DNA from: Polaromonas sp.
GTDB taxonomy: Bacteria > Pseudomonadota > Gammaproteobacteria > Burkholderiales > Burkholderiaceae_C
Direction of reading: 5' to 3'
Length of the DNA: 64,000 nt
NCBI RefSeq assembly: GCF_012927455.1
Contig: NZ_JABBPE010000011.1
Location: 1-64,000 of the forward strand
The position numbers and the translations under genes were made by a program. Shown piece after piece: positions 7,832 through 17,200 of this stretch. The notes beneath the pieces were generated by a model, which was not told the origin of the DNA, ran no database searches, and worked only from the letters and a program-made list of their open reading frames with translations. Positions within the stretch are counted from its first letter, which is position 1; each line of letters opens with the position of its first letter.

Positions 7832-9142
7832 ATGGCCGTGACTGTTGAAACCCTTGAAAAGCTCGAGCGCAAAATGACGCTGACGCTGCCCCTCAATACC
7901 ATTCAGTCGGAGGTCGATTCCCGTTTGAAGCGCCTGGCCCGGACCGTGAAAATGGACGGTTTTCGTCCCGGTAAGGTGCCAATGACCGTGGTGGCCCAGC
8001 GCTATGGCTATTCGGTGCATTACGAAGTCATGAACGACAAGGTTGGCGAAGCGTTTTCGGTGGCGGCCAACGAAGCCAAGCTGCGCGTTGCCGGCCAGCC
8101 CCGCATCAGCGAAAAAGAAGGCACGCCCGAGGGCGAACTGGTGTTCGATGCTGTTTTTGAAGTCTATCCCGACGTCAAGATCGCCGATCTGGCTGGTGCG
8201 GAAGTCGAGAAAGTCAGCGCTGAAGTCACCGATGCGGCCATCGACAAGACCATAGACATTTTGCGCAAGCAACGCCGCACCTTCGCCCAGCGCGCGGCCG
8301 ATGCGCCCGCGCAAGACGGTGACCGTGCCACCATTGATTTCGAAGGAAAGATCGACGGCGAAGCCTTCGCTGGTGGCAAGGCCGAGGCTTTCCAGTTTCT
8401 GATCGGCGACGGCCAGATGCTCAAGGAATTCGAAGAGGCCGTGCTCGGCATGAAAAGCGGCGAAAGCAAGACCTTTCCCCTGAGTTTTCCAGCCGACTAC
8501 CACGGCAAGGAAGTCGCCGGCAAACAGGCGGATTTCCTGGTGACCGTGAAGAAAATCGAGGCGGCGCATCTGCCTGAAGTCAACGAAGCGCTGGCCAAGT
8601 CGCTGGGCATTGCCGATGCGAGTGTGGAAGGTCTGCGCGCCGACATCAGGAAAAACCTGGAGCGCGAAGTCAAGTTTCGGCTGCTGGCTCGCAACAAAAC
8701 CGCCGTGATGGACGCCCTGGTGGCCAAGGCCGAGCTCGACTTGCCCAATGCAAGCGTGCAGGCCGAAGTGGACCGCATGATTGAAGGCGCCAGAGCCGAC
8801 CTGAAACAACGCGGCATCAAGGACGCGGACAAGGCTCCAATTCCTGACGACATCTTCCGTCCGCAGGCCGAAAAGCGCGTGCGCCTGGGTCTGGTCGTCG
8901 CCGAACTGGTGCGCTCCAACGACCTCCAGGCCAAGCCCGAGCAGCTTAAGGCCCATATTGAAGAGCTGGCTGCCAGCTACGAAAAACCGCAAGAAGTGGT
9001 GCGCTGGTACCTGAGCGACAACCGCCGCATGGCTGAAGTGGAAGCGGTCGTGATTGAGAACAACGTGACCGATTTCGTCTTGGGCAAAGCCAAGGTCACC
9101 GATAAAACCGTCTCATTTGACGAGTTGATGGGCCAGAACTGA
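7832..9142 (+). CDS. tig: Trigger factor, ribosome-bound chaperone and prolyl isomerase
   Basis: A 436-residue protein of normal family length. The ribosome-binding signature GFRPGKVP is at residues 43-50. The FKBP-type isomerase domain follows around 165-250 (DRATIDFEGKIDGEAFAGGKAEAF), and the helical C-terminal chaperone arms make up the rest. It binds near the exit tunnel and shields nascent chains. It precedes clpP, clpX and lon, the order common in proteobacteria, but a strong hairpin follows its stop, so it may be transcribed apart from clpP. Confidence 0.97.
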   Translation: MAVTVETLEKLERKMTLTLPLNTIQSEVDSRLKRLARTVKMDGFRPGKVPMTVVAQRYGYSVHYEVMNDKVGEAFSVAANEAKLRVAGQPRISEKEGTPEGELVFDAVFEVYPDVKIADLAGAEVEKVSAEVTDAAIDKTIDILRKQRRTFAQRAADAPAQDGDRATIDFEGKIDGEAFAGGKAEAFQFLIGDGQMLKEFEEAVLGMKSGESKTFPLSFPADYHGKEVAGKQADFLVTVKKIEAAHLPEVNEALAKSLGIADASVEGLRADIRKNLEREVKFRLLARNKTAVMDALVAKAELDLPNASVQAEVDRMIEGARADLKQRGIKDADKAPIPDDIFRPQAEKRVRLGLVVAELVRSNDLQAKPEQLKAHIEELAASYEKPQEVVRWYLSDNRRMAEVEAVVIENNVTDFVLGKAKVTDKTVSFDELMGQN

Positions 9143-9166
9143 TTCCGCCCTGCGACTGCTGATGTT

Positions 9167-9198
9167 TTGGGGCTTGTGCTTTGCGGCACAGGCCCCAA
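9167..9198 (+). terminator. Intrinsic terminator-like hairpin after tig
   Basis: A 13-bp stem TTGGGGCTTGTGC / GCACAGGCCCCAA with one G-U pair and a six-base loop, followed by a modest TTTATTT tail. Positioned 25 bases after the tig stop. Confidence 0.75.
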
Positions 9199-9234
9199 TT
9201 TATTTAGGTACAGTACAAATATCTTTGGAGAAAC

Positions 9235-9891
9235 ATGATGGTCCGAAACAGTATTTACGGCGGCGCCTACGTCAGCCCGCAAGCCGCCAGCCAAGAAGTG
9301 CAGGGCCTGGGCATGGTGCCGATGGTGATCGAGCAATCCGGCCGGGGCGAGCGCTCGTATGACATCTACTCGCGCCTGCTCAAAGAGCGCGTCATTTTCC
9401 TGGTCGGTCCGGTCAATGACCAGACTGCCAATCTGGTGGTGGCGCAATTGCTGTTCCTGGAAAGCGAAAATCCAGACAAGGACATTTCCTTTTATATCAA
9501 CTCACCGGGCGGTTCCGTGACGGCTGGCATGGCGATTTACGACACCATGCAGTTTATCAAGCCGGATGTATCCACCCTTTGCGTGGGCATGGCGGCCAGC
9601 ATGGGCGCGTTTTTGCTAGCGGCGGGCGCCAAGGGCAAGCGTTTTACGCTGCCCAATTCGCGCGTGATGATTCACCAGCCCTCTGGTGGCGCACAAGGCC
9701 AAGCTTCGGATATTGAGATTCACGCCCGTGACATCCTGAAAACCCGGGACCAGCTAAATCGTATTTTGGCGGCCAATACCGGCCAGACCATTGAGAAAAT
9801 CGAACGCGACACCGAGCGTGACTATTTCATGTTTGCCGAAGAAGCCAAGGAATACGGTGTTGTCGATCAGGTCATCTCCAAACGCCCCTGA
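9235..9891 (+). CDS. clpP: ATP-dependent Clp protease proteolytic subunit
   Basis: A 218-residue serine peptidase of family S14. The catalytic triad is visible: Ser122 in GMAASMGAF, His147 in VMIHQPSGG and Asp196 in ERDYFM. It forms a double heptameric barrel that degrades substrates unfolded by ClpX, encoded next. GGAGAA precedes the start, with two tandem ATG codons possible (9235 or 9238). A terminator lies between clpP and clpX, so clpX may have its own promoter in the 115-bp gap. Confidence 0.97.
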   Translation: MMVRNSIYGGAYVSPQAASQEVQGLGMVPMVIEQSGRGERSYDIYSRLLKERVIFLVGPVNDQTANLVVAQLLFLESENPDKDISFYINSPGGSVTAGMAIYDTMQFIKPDVSTLCVGMAASMGAFLLAAGAKGKRFTLPNSRVMIHQPSGGAQGQASDIEIHARDILKTRDQLNRILAANTGQTIEKIERDTERDYFMFAEEAKEYGVVDQVISKRP

Positions 9892-9918
9892 GTAAACAAG
9901 CTTAAGTTGCCTAGCAAC

Positions 9919-9952
9919 AACGGCGTTTTCTGTAACAGAAGCGCCGTTTTTT
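9919..9952 (+). terminator. Intrinsic terminator after clpP
   Basis: Stem AACGGCG...TTCTG / CAGAA...CGCCGTT with a three-base loop, followed by a run of six T. Confidence 0.85.
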
Positions 9953-10006
9953 ATTGGTTATCATTGGGCAATAGTTATCTCACGGCACCTTAAAGGCATC
10001 CCAACA

Positions 10007-11272
10007 ATGGCCGAGAAAAAAGGCTCCTCTAGCGAAAAGACCCTGTACTGCTCCTTCTGCGGTAAAAGTCAGCACGAAGTCAAAAAACTGATTGCAGGGC
10101 CATCTGTCTTTATTTGTGACGAGTGCATCGATTTATGTAATGAAATCATTCGTGACGAGCTGCCCGCTGGCGCCGATGTACGCGAAACGCGCAGTGACTT
10201 GCCGACACCGGCCGAAATCAAGTCGACGCTGGACGGCTACGTGATTGGTCAAGAGCCTGCCAAGCGAACGCTCGCCGTCGCCGTGTACAACCATTACAAG
10301 CGCCTGCGGCACAAGGAAAAAGCCAAAAAAGATGATGTGGAATTGACCAAAAGCAATATTTTGCTGATTGGCCCCACCGGTTCGGGCAAGACGCTGCTGG
10401 CGCAAACTTTGGCCCGCACGCTGAACGTGCCTTTTGTCATGGCCGACGCCACGACCCTGACCGAAGCCGGTTATGTGGGTGAGGATGTTGAAAACATCAT
10501 TCAGAAGTTGCTGCAGAGCTGTAACTACGAAGTCGAGCGCGCCCAGCAGGGAATCGTTTACATTGACGAAATTGACAAGATTTCGCGTAAATCTGACAAC
10601 CCTTCGATCACCCGTGACGTGTCGGGCGAAGGTGTGCAGCAAGCCTTGCTCAAGCTGATTGAGGGCACGATGGCGTCGGTGCCGCCGCAGGGCGGGCGCA
10701 AGCATCCGAACCAGGATTTCCTGCAAGTCGACACCACCAATATTCTCTTCATCTGCGGGGGTGCTTTTTCCGGATTGGAAAAAGTCATTGAGAACCGCAC
10801 CGAGGCCTCCGGTATCGGTTTTGGCGCTGCCGTCAAAAGCAAAAAATCGCGTACCCTCACTGATGCATTCAAGGAAGTTGAGCCGGAAGACCTGATCAAG
10901 TTCGGCCTGATTCCCGAATTGGTGGGCCGCATGCCGGTGGTCGCCACATTGGCCGAACTGAGTGAGGATGCGCTGGTGCAGATTCTGACTGAACCAAAGA
11001 ATGCGGTGGTCAAGCAGTTCAGCAAACTGCTCGCCATGGAAGGTGTGGATCTGGAGATTCGGCCCTCCGCGCTGAAAGCCATCGCCCGCAAGGCGCTCGC
11101 CCGTAAAACGGGTGCGCGCGGGCTGCGCTCCATCCTGGAGCAATCGCTGATTGACACCATGTTTGACTTGCCAAATACGAGCAATGTGGACAAAGTGGTA
11201 GTCGATGAGTCGACGATTGAAGAAAACAAGGCGCCTTTGCTGGTGTACCGCGAAACTGCCAAGAAGGCCTGA
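10007..11272 (+). CDS. clpX: ATP-dependent Clp protease ATP-binding subunit ClpX
   Basis: A 421-residue AAA+ unfoldase. The N-terminal zinc-binding domain has the four Cys residues (CSFCGKSQ ... FICDEC). Walker A is GPTGSGKT, Walker B is [10 protein letters not shown], and the C-terminal small domain carries the sensor-2 region ([10 protein letters not shown]). It selects tagged substrates and feeds them into ClpP, whose gene is immediately upstream. Length and motifs are fully typical. Confidence 0.97.
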   Translation: MAEKKGSSSEKTLYCSFCGKSQHEVKKLIAGPSVFICDECIDLCNEIIRDELPAGADVRETRSDLPTPAEIKSTLDGYVIGQEPAKRTLAVAVYNHYKRLRHKEKAKKDDVELTKSNILLIGPTGSGKTLLAQTLARTLNVPFVMADATTLTEAGYVGEDVENIIQKLLQSCNYEVERAQQGIVYIDEIDKISRKSDNPSITRDVSGEGVQQALLKLIEGTMASVPPQGGRKHPNQDFLQVDTTNILFICGGAFSGLEKVIENRTEASGIGFGAAVKSKKSRTLTDAFKEVEPEDLIKFGLIPELVGRMPVVATLAELSEDALVQILTEPKNAVVKQFSKLLAMEGVDLEIRPSALKAIARKALARKTGARGLRSILEQSLIDTMFDLPNTSNVDKVVVDESTIEENKAPLLVYRETAKKA

Positions 11273-11298
11273 ACGCCACACAGAGTTCTTCAGGCGTG

Positions 11299-11326
11299 CT
11301 TGAAAAGTGGCTGCCGTGCCCCACGT
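11299..11326 (+). promoter_or_regulatory. Sigma-32 (RpoH) heat-shock promoter of lon
   Basis: A -35 element CTTGAAA (11299-11305) and a -10 element CCCCACGT (11319-11326) are separated by 13 bases, very close to the RpoH consensus (CTTGAAA, then CCCCATNT). It lies about 77 bases upstream of the lon start and downstream of the clpX stop. Confidence 0.8.
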
Positions 11327-11403
11327 CTAGTTCTGACCACGTTGCGCGTGACCATGAGAGCGGTTTTCGCGTTTTGTCTAACGTCTAAGCTTTAAGGTTT
11401 TAT

Positions 11404-13833
11404 ATGTCCGGACAAACTTCATTGCCTTCCACCCCCATCGACCTGCCTTTGTTGCCTCTGCGCGATGTGGTAGTTTTTCCGCACATGGTGATTCCGCTGT
11501 TCGTCGGTCGCCCCAAAAGCATCAAGGCCCTGGAATCGGCCATGGAAGCCGAGCGCCGCATTATGCTGGTGGCTCAGAAGGCCGCTGCCAAGGACGAGCC
11601 CTCGGTGGAAGACATGTTTGAGGTCGGTTGCGTGGCGACGATCTTGCAGTTGCTGAAGCTGCCCGACGGTACCGTCAAGGTGCTGGTAGAGGGTCAGCAG
11701 CGTGCCAGGGTCAACAGGATTGACGAAGGCGAGCAGCACTTCAGCGCCAACCTCACGCCGGTTGAACCCGTCGTGGTGATTGGCGGCGACAAGAGCAGCG
11801 AAACCGAAGCCTTGCGCCGCGCCGTGATGCAGCAGTTTGATCACTATGTCAAACTGAATAAAAAAATTCCTCCGGAAATCCTGACATCGATCTCCAGCAT
11901 TGACGATGCTGGTCGATTGGCTGACACCATTGCAGCCCATTTGCCGCTCAAGCTTGATGCCAAGCAGGTGATTTTGGGTCTCGACAACGTCAAGGCCCGT
12001 CTCGAAAACCTTTACGAGCAGCTTGAGCGCGAAGTTGACATCCTCAATGTCGACAAGAAAATTCGTGGTCGCGTAAAGCGTCAGATGGAAAAGAACCAGC
12101 GCGACTTCTACCTCAATGAGCAGGTGAAAGCCATCCAGAAAGAACTGGGTGAGGGCGAGGAGGGCGCGGACATTGATGAGATCGAGAAAAAGATCAAGGC
12201 CGCCAAGATGCCGCAAGAGGCGCGCAAAAAAGCGGAGAGCGAACTCAAGAAACTCAAGCTTATGTCGCCCATGTCAGCCGAGGCGACAGTGGTGCGCACC
12301 TACATCGAAGTCCTGACGGGCTTGCCATGGAGCAAGAAGACCAAGATAAAGCACGATCTGGTCAACGCCGAGAACGTACTCAACGAAGACCACTACGGGC
12401 TTGAAAAAGTCAAAGACCGCATTGTGGAATACCTCGCTGTGCAGCAACGCGTGGACAAACTCAAGGCGCCGATACTTTGCCTCGTGGGACCTCCGGGCGT
12501 GGGTAAAACCTCGCTGGGGCAGTCGATTGCCAAAGCGACGGGACGCAAGTATGTGCGCATGGCGCTGGGCGGTATGCGTGACGAGGCAGAAATTCGGGGT
12601 CACCGCCGCACCTATATTGGCGCCTTGCCCGGCAAGGTGCTGCAAAGCCTGGCCAAGGCGGGCACGCGCAATCCGCTGTTCCTGCTTGACGAGATCGACA
12701 AACTGGGCACCGACTTCCGCGGCGATCCATCCAGCGCCTTGCTAGAGGTGCTCGATCCTGAGCAAAACCACACCTTTGGCGATCACTACGTCGAGGTGGA
12801 TTTTGACTTGAGTGATGTAATGTTCGTGGCGACCTCGAATTCGATGAATATTCCTCCCGCCTTGCTGGACCGCATGGAGGTCATTCGGCTGGCGGGTTAC
12901 ACGGAAGATGAAAAAACCAACATTGCCATGCGCTACCTGCTACCCAAGCAGTTGAAGAACAATGGCGTCAAGGAAACCGAACTCGATATCACCGAGCAGG
13001 CCGTGCGTGACATCGTGCGCTATTACACGCGTGAGGCCGGCGTTCGCTCGCTGGAGCGCGAGCTCTCGAAGATTTGCCGCAAGGTGGTGAAGGGCATCCA
13101 GCTTAAGAAAATGACGCCCAAAGTGGTCGTGGGGCCAGACAACCTCAACGAATTTCTGGGTGTTCGCAAATTCGATTACGGCCGTGCGGAGCAGAAAAAT
13201 CAGGTGGGCCAGGTAGTCGGACTAGCGTGGACCGAAGTCGGGGGCGATTTGCTGACTATTGAGGCCGCCGTCATGCCGGGCAAAGGCGTAATCACGCGTA
13301 CTGGCTCGCTCGGCGATGTTATGAAGGAATCGGTGGAGGCTGCCCGCACGGTGGTGCGCAGCCGCGCCAAATTCCTCGGCATCAAGGATGAAATGTTTGA
13401 AAAACGTGACATCCACATCCACGTGCCCGACGGTGCCACGCCTAAAGATGGCCCGAGCGCGGGTGCGGCCATGACCACAGCCTTTGTTTCTGCGTTGACC
13501 GGTATTCCGGTGCGCGGCGACGTCGCGATGACGGGAGAAATTACCCTGCGTGGCGAGGTGACGGCCATTGGAGGGCTTAAGGAAAAACTGCTGGCGGCTT
13601 TGCGGGGTGGCATCAAGACCGTACTGATCCCGCAGGACAACGCCAAGGATTTGCAGGAGATTCCGGACAACGTGAAAAGTGGTCTGGAGATCGTGCCGGT
13701 GAAATGGATAGACCAGGTATTGCAGGTGGCCCTTGAGCGTCAGCCCGTCGCACTGCCCGATGAAGATGCTGCCGTAGCGGCCCCGTTGCCGCTCGCGGCA
13801 CCTGCCGAAATTGCGGGAACAGTGAAACATTAA
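11404..13833 (+). CDS. lon: ATP-dependent protease Lon
   Basis: An 809-residue LonA protease. The N-terminal substrate-binding domain begins PLLPLRDVVVFPHMVIPLFVGR. Walker A is GPPGVGKTS. The catalytic dyad is Ser685 in DGPSAG and Lys728 in GGLKEK, spaced 43 residues as in E. coli Lon. The C-terminal tail is Ala/Pro rich and slightly longer than in E. coli. It degrades misfolded and regulatory proteins. A sigma-32 promoter lies directly upstream. Confidence 0.97.
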   Translation: MSGQTSLPSTPIDLPLLPLRDVVVFPHMVIPLFVGRPKSIKALESAMEAERRIMLVAQKAAAKDEPSVEDMFEVGCVATILQLLKLPDGTVKVLVEGQQRARVNRIDEGEQHFSANLTPVEPVVVIGGDKSSETEALRRAVMQQFDHYVKLNKKIPPEILTSISSIDDAGRLADTIAAHLPLKLDAKQVILGLDNVKARLENLYEQLEREVDILNVDKKIRGRVKRQMEKNQRDFYLNEQVKAIQKELGEGEEGADIDEIEKKIKAAKMPQEARKKAESELKKLKLMSPMSAEATVVRTYIEVLTGLPWSKKTKIKHDLVNAENVLNEDHYGLEKVKDRIVEYLAVQQRVDKLKAPILCLVGPPGVGKTSLGQSIAKATGRKYVRMALGGMRDEAEIRGHRRTYIGALPGKVLQSLAKAGTRNPLFLLDEIDKLGTDFRGDPSSALLEVLDPEQNHTFGDHYVEVDFDLSDVMFVATSNSMNIPPALLDRMEVIRLAGYTEDEKTNIAMRYLLPKQLKNNGVKETELDITEQAVRDIVRYYTREAGVRSLERELSKICRKVVKGIQLKKMTPKVVVGPDNLNEFLGVRKFDYGRAEQKNQVGQVVGLAWTEVGGDLLTIEAAVMPGKGVITRTGSLGDVMKESVEAARTVVRSRAKFLGIKDEMFEKRDIHIHVPDGATPKDGPSAGAAMTTAFVSALTGIPVRGDVAMTGEITLRGEVTAIGGLKEKLLAALRGGIKTVLIPQDNAKDLQEIPDNVKSGLEIVPVKWIDQVLQVALERQPVALPDEDAAVAAPLPLAAPAEIAGTVKH

Positions 13834-13876
13834 ATCAAGATTCTTCAGCGGCCCCGCTAAGGCGTTGAAACTGAGC

Positions 13877-13882
13877 TATAAT
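13877..13882 (+). promoter_or_regulatory. -10 element of the tRNA-Gly promoter
   Basis: A perfect TATAAT sits 14 bases before the tRNA 5' end and just beyond the lon stop. No good -35 is seen at normal spacing. Confidence 0.4.
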
Positions 13883-13896
13883 TTGAGACTGAAATC

Positions 13897-13972
13897 GCGG
13901 GAGTAGCTCAGTTGGTAGAGCGCAACCTTGCCAAGGTTGAGGTCGAGAGTTCGAGACTCTTCTCCCGCTCCA
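13897..13972 (+). tRNA. tRNA-Gly (anticodon GCC)
   Basis: A 76-base tRNA with acceptor GCGGGAG / CTCCCGC, discriminator T and encoded CCA. The anticodon loop TTGCCAA gives GCC. It starts a Gly-Cys-Leu series matching the order of the E. coli glyW-cysT-leuZ cluster. Confidence 0.95.
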
Positions 13973-13976
13973 ATTT

Positions 13977-14009
13977 AAAGGGCAGCACTTCAAAATGCTG
14001 CCCTTTCTT
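13977..14009 (+). terminator. Intrinsic terminator after tRNA-Gly
   Basis: Stem AAAGGGCAGCA / TGCTGCCCTTT with an eight-base loop, ending in CTT. Confidence 0.75.
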
Positions 14010-14122
14010 ATTGGAGTAATCGGTTGTAGTAGATAGAATCTGGACGGATGGAATTTTGAGTTGTCAGATGGAGTCATTAAGTCGGTAAGGCAAGCGAGCT
14101 TTGCCGCATCAGACAGAAACAA

Positions 14123-14196
14123 GGCGCGGTAACAAAGCGGTTATGTACCGGATTGCAAATCCGGCTAGCCCGGTTCGACTCCGGGCCGCGCCTCCA
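14123..14196 (+). tRNA. tRNA-Cys (anticodon GCA)
   Basis: A 74-base tRNA with acceptor GGCGCGG / CCGCGCC, discriminator T and encoded CCA. Anticodon loop ATTGCAAAT region gives GCA, and the T arm is CCCGGTTCGACTCCGGG. Confidence 0.95.
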
Positions 14197-14212
14197 AAAA
14201 GTCATTGCCTTC

Positions 14213-14237
14213 AGCCCCAAGCATTGGGGCTTTTTTG
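14213..14237 (+). terminator. Intrinsic terminator after tRNA-Cys
   Basis: Stem AGCCCCAA / TTGGGGCT, a three-base loop and six further T. Confidence 0.85.
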
Positions 14238-14262
14238 TTTCACAATACTGTATTACGCTCTG

Positions 14263-14355
14263 GCCTGAGTGGTGAAATAGGTAGACACAGCGGACTTAAA
14301 ATCCGCCGCTTCGTGAATAGCGGGCGTACCGGTTCGATTCCGGTCTCAGGCACCA
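14263..14355 (+). tRNA. tRNA-Leu (anticodon UAA)
   Basis: A 93-base type II tRNA with acceptor GCCTGAG / CTCAGGC, discriminator A and encoded CCA. The anticodon stem GCGGA / TCCGC encloses CTTAAAA, giving UAA. A variable arm with stem CGCT / AGCG is present. Confidence 0.95.
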
Positions 14356-14414
14356 TTTACCACCGTTGACCCAGACAACAGGCGTTCTCTTGAAAACTGG
14401 GTAAGATAAATTCT

Positions 14415-15047
14415 ATGGCCCGCTACAACACACCTTTTGAAATTCACGTCCACGGTGAGGTGCCTCTGCGTGCGGACGTCAACTTTGACCAGTTGCAGGA
14501 AGCGCTCAGGCCACTGTGGAAGTACGCCGGCTCCAAATCTCTGGCTGCGGGCGCTGCCAGTGCCTATGAAGAAGAGCCCGGGATTCAGTTTGATGTTCAC
14601 AAGCACTTGCTGAACATCTGCTGGACCGTGCCGGGTGACGAGGATTTCCGTCAGGCGCTCGACGAAATGTGCATGGGCCTCAATGATCTGGCTGAAGCGG
14701 GTGCACCGATTGAAGTCACTTTTTACGATTCGGACTTTGACGAGGAAGAGGGCGCCGATGACGACGAAGCGCGTGATGACTTTGCCATGTATTTCGTAGG
14801 TCCCACGCCAGCCGCCATCATGCAGGTTCAGCGCGACTTGCTGGTGCAAGACATGATAGGTCTGCTGGAGCGGCATTTTGATGGCTCGGAGCTTGGCGAA
14901 GTCGTCGCGGCGGTCGACCGGTTGTTCGAGCAGCGCTTTGATGCCTTGGTCAATTCCATGCAACTCGGTAAGCCGCCGCGCGGATTGGGCGGCCCCCAGG
15001 GCGGTTCCGGCCATGGAGGCGGTCGCAAGCCACGTCACCTGCACTAG
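14415..15047 (+). CDS. Conserved hypothetical protein (possibly DUF6806)
   Basis: A 210-residue soluble acidic protein with no signal peptide or membrane segment. Its start, MARYNTPFEIHVHGEVPLRADV, and the central acidic run FDEEEGADDDEARDD are distinctive. The C-terminus is Gly/His rich (GGSGHGGGRKPRHLH). I recall this as a conserved Comamonadaceae family, possibly DUF6806, without known function. It ends four bases into the convergent tetR gene. Confidence 0.75.
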   Translation: MARYNTPFEIHVHGEVPLRADVNFDQLQEALRPLWKYAGSKSLAAGAASAYEEEPGIQFDVHKHLLNICWTVPGDEDFRQALDEMCMGLNDLAEAGAPIEVTFYDSDFDEEEGADDDEARDDFAMYFVGPTPAAIMQVQRDLLVQDMIGLLERHFDGSELGEVVAAVDRLFEQRFDALVNSMQLGKPPRGLGGPQGGSGHGGGRKPRHLH

Positions 15048-15727
15048 GCAAATTCAGCGGCTGACCCGGCCGGGAGTGCCGGGCAGGCTTCGTTGGCAAA
15101 GCCTAAACCGCGAAGATAAACGTTCATCGCTCCCTTGCCAACTTCCAGAAGATTAAAAGCTTGTGGGTCTAGCAGCCAGTTTTGTATCAGCCCATCGATC
15201 AGGGCGTGCAAGCCCTGCGCCGCCACTGAGGCAGCCAGAGGCAGTTGCAGGCCGGTCTGACGCGACGCCGCGTTCATGCTTTGTTCAATGCGGTCCAAAA
15301 AACCATTTCGGACGGCCAGATGCCGAAGCCGGACGGCCTGAAGTTCTTCCACGTATTCCACTTTCTGTGTCGCGACCTCGAGTACCCGGCGGGTTTGCGC
15401 GTCGGTGGCGATCTGCTGCAGGGCTTGGGTGGTGGCAAGCCGTATTTGATGAAGCGCGTTTTCGTCGGAATTATTAACCGCCCCGGCATCGGCATGTCCG
15501 GGGTTGAAAGACGCCTCCATCGGCAGCGTCACCCGCTCCATCATGGCGTTGAACAAGTCGGCTTTGTCCTTGAAATGCCAGTAGATAGCACCCCGCGTGG
15601 CGCCAGCGCGCCGGGCAATGTCCTGCAGACTGGTGCGCGACACCCCTTGTGCCTGAAACAGGTGTTCAGCTGCATCCAGCAGCTTGTTGCGGGTTGCCAG
15701 TGCTTCTTCTTTGGTTCGACGGGCCAA
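15044..15727 (-). CDS. TetR-family repressor of the adjacent RND pump (AcrR/TtgR type)
   Basis: A 227-residue regulator. The helix-turn-helix is at about residues 25-47 (GVSRTSLQDIARRAGATRGAIYWHFKDK), followed by an AcrR-type ligand domain (KVEYVEELQAVRLRHLAVRNGFLDRI). It is divergent from the adaptor-permease-outer membrane operon and a perfect palindrome lies in the shared gap, so it most likely represses both itself and the pump until a pump substrate binds. Typical family length is 205-220, so the C-terminal tail is slightly long. Confidence 0.88.
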   Translation of the reverse strand: MARRTKEEALATRNKLLDAAEHLFQAQGVSRTSLQDIARRAGATRGAIYWHFKDKADLFNAMMERVTLPMEASFNPGHADAGAVNNSDENALHQIRLATTQALQQIATDAQTRRVLEVATQKVEYVEELQAVRLRHLAVRNGFLDRIEQSMNAASRQTGLQLPLAASVAAQGLHALIDGLIQNWLLDPQAFNLLEVGKGAMNVYLRGLGFANEACPALPAGSAAEFA

Positions 15728-15761
15728 TGCTGTCTCCTGAAAACCGATTCCTTAACAGAAC

Positions 15762-15785
15762 TACATACATTCATAAATGTATGTA
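15762..15785. promoter_or_regulatory. Perfect palindromic operator of the TetR/RND system
   Basis: Two ten-base arms, TACATACATT and AATGTATGTA, flank a CATA centre. The arrangement and the TACA...TGTA ends resemble AcrR and TtgR operators. It is centred between the tetR start (15727) and the adaptor start (15902). Confidence 0.85.
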
Positions 15786-15901
15786 AACTATATCACTCGT
15801 AAAAACCCTTGCATTCTTCGGTTTCGACGCCCGTGCTTCGCCTTGATCTCAAAGGCAGCACTAATTCCTCTGCGCTTCCCTTCAAAAATTCCAGGAATAG
15901 C

Positions 15902-17188
15902 ATGCCTACGTTTCGCGTTGTCCATTCATGTGTGTCGCCCCAAGTTATGCGCCGTCCGCTGCTGCTGCTGGCGATTGCCGCGCTTTCATTGCTTTTGGCG
16001 GCGTGTGGCAAAGGCGGCAATGCCCCTCCGGGTGTTGGCGCTACGCCGCCGCCGGCGCAGGTCGGTGTCGTGATGGTGACGCCAGGCGATGTCGGCCTGG
16101 TGACCGAATTGCCCGGTCGGCTCGAAGCCTCGCGAGTCGCCCAGGTCAGGGCGCGCGCTGCCGGAATTTTGCAAAAGCGGCTGTTCCGCGAAGGCAGTGA
16201 CGTGAAAGCGGGTCAGGCGCTGTTCAGCATCGACGCCGCTCCTTATGCCGCGGCAGCGGCCAGCGCCAAAGCCGGTCAGGCGCGTGCTCAGGCCAACCTG
16301 GTGCTGGCCACCGGGCTAGCCGAGCGCTACAAACCGCTAGTGGAAGCCAATGCCATCAGCAAGCAGGAATACGCCAATGCCGTTGCGGCGCAAAAACAGG
16401 CTGAAGCCGACGTCGCTGTCGGCAAGGCCAGCGTGCAGACGGCCAGCATCAATCTTGGTTATGCCTCTGTCACGGCACCGATCTCGGGCCGCATAGGCCG
16501 GGCGCTGGTGACCGAAGGCGCTCTGGTCGGGCAGGGCGACGCGACCCAGCTCGCAGTGATCCAGCAGATCAACCCGATGTACGTCAACTTCACGCAGTCC
16601 GCGTCGGAGGTGATGAGGTTGCGCGCCGCGATGGACAGCGGTCAGTTCAAGCGTGCCAGCGGCGCGGATGCGGCCAGCGTGCGCATTGTGCTCGAAGACG
16701 GCACCGAATATGCGCAAGCGGGTCGTTTGCTTTTTTCTGACCTGACTGTTGATCCCACCACGGGTCAGGTGACCTTGCGGGCTGAGGTGCCCAACCCCGG
16801 CGGCCAGTTGCTGCCAGGCCTGTATGTGCGGGTGCGGCTGGAGCAGGCCCAGGCGACCAATGCCATCACACTGCCGCAGCAGGCTGTCACGCGCACGGCG
16901 CAGGGCGATTCGGTGATGGTGGTGGGCGCTGACGGCAAAGTCGCGCCACGCACCATCAAGATAGGCTCGGCCAAAGGCGCGCAATGGGTCGTACTGGAAG
17001 GCCTGAAAACCGGCGAGCAGGTAATGGTCGATGGTTTCCAGAAGCTGCAACCCGGCGCAACAGTTAAGCCCGTGCCCTGGCAGCCTGGTGGTGCCGCTGC
17101 TTCGGCGTCTTCCGTTACCGCCGCAGCCCCGGCTGCCAGCGCTGCGGCACCCGCTGCTTCAGTGACTGCTTCTTCGGCTGCGAAGTAA
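15902..17188 (+). CDS. RND efflux pump periplasmic adaptor lipoprotein (AcrA/MexA type)
   Basis: I start at the ATG at 15902 (428 residues) because CCAGGAATAGC just upstream gives a ribosome site; an earlier ATG at 15809 and a later one at 15947 are in frame. The signal ends in a lipobox, LLLAAC, with Cys35. The lipoyl halves, hairpin (AERYKPLVEANAISKQEYANA) and barrel (GRIGRALVTEGALVGQGDATQLAVIQQINPMYVNF) are all AcrA-like. The C-terminal tail is Ala/Ser rich. First gene of a tripartite pump operon controlled by the divergent TetR. Confidence 0.93.
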   Translation: MPTFRVVHSCVSPQVMRRPLLLLAIAALSLLLAACGKGGNAPPGVGATPPPAQVGVVMVTPGDVGLVTELPGRLEASRVAQVRARAAGILQKRLFREGSDVKAGQALFSIDAAPYAAAAASAKAGQARAQANLVLATGLAERYKPLVEANAISKQEYANAVAAQKQAEADVAVGKASVQTASINLGYASVTAPISGRIGRALVTEGALVGQGDATQLAVIQQINPMYVNFTQSASEVMRLRAAMDSGQFKRASGADAASVRIVLEDGTEYAQAGRLLFSDLTVDPTTGQVTLRAEVPNPGGQLLPGLYVRVRLEQAQATNAITLPQQAVTRTAQGDSVMVVGADGKVAPRTIKIGSAKGAQWVVLEGLKTGEQVMVDGFQKLQPGATVKPVPWQPGGAAASASSVTAAAPAASAAAPAASVTASSAAK

Positions 17189-17200
17189 GGAGCACCGCGC

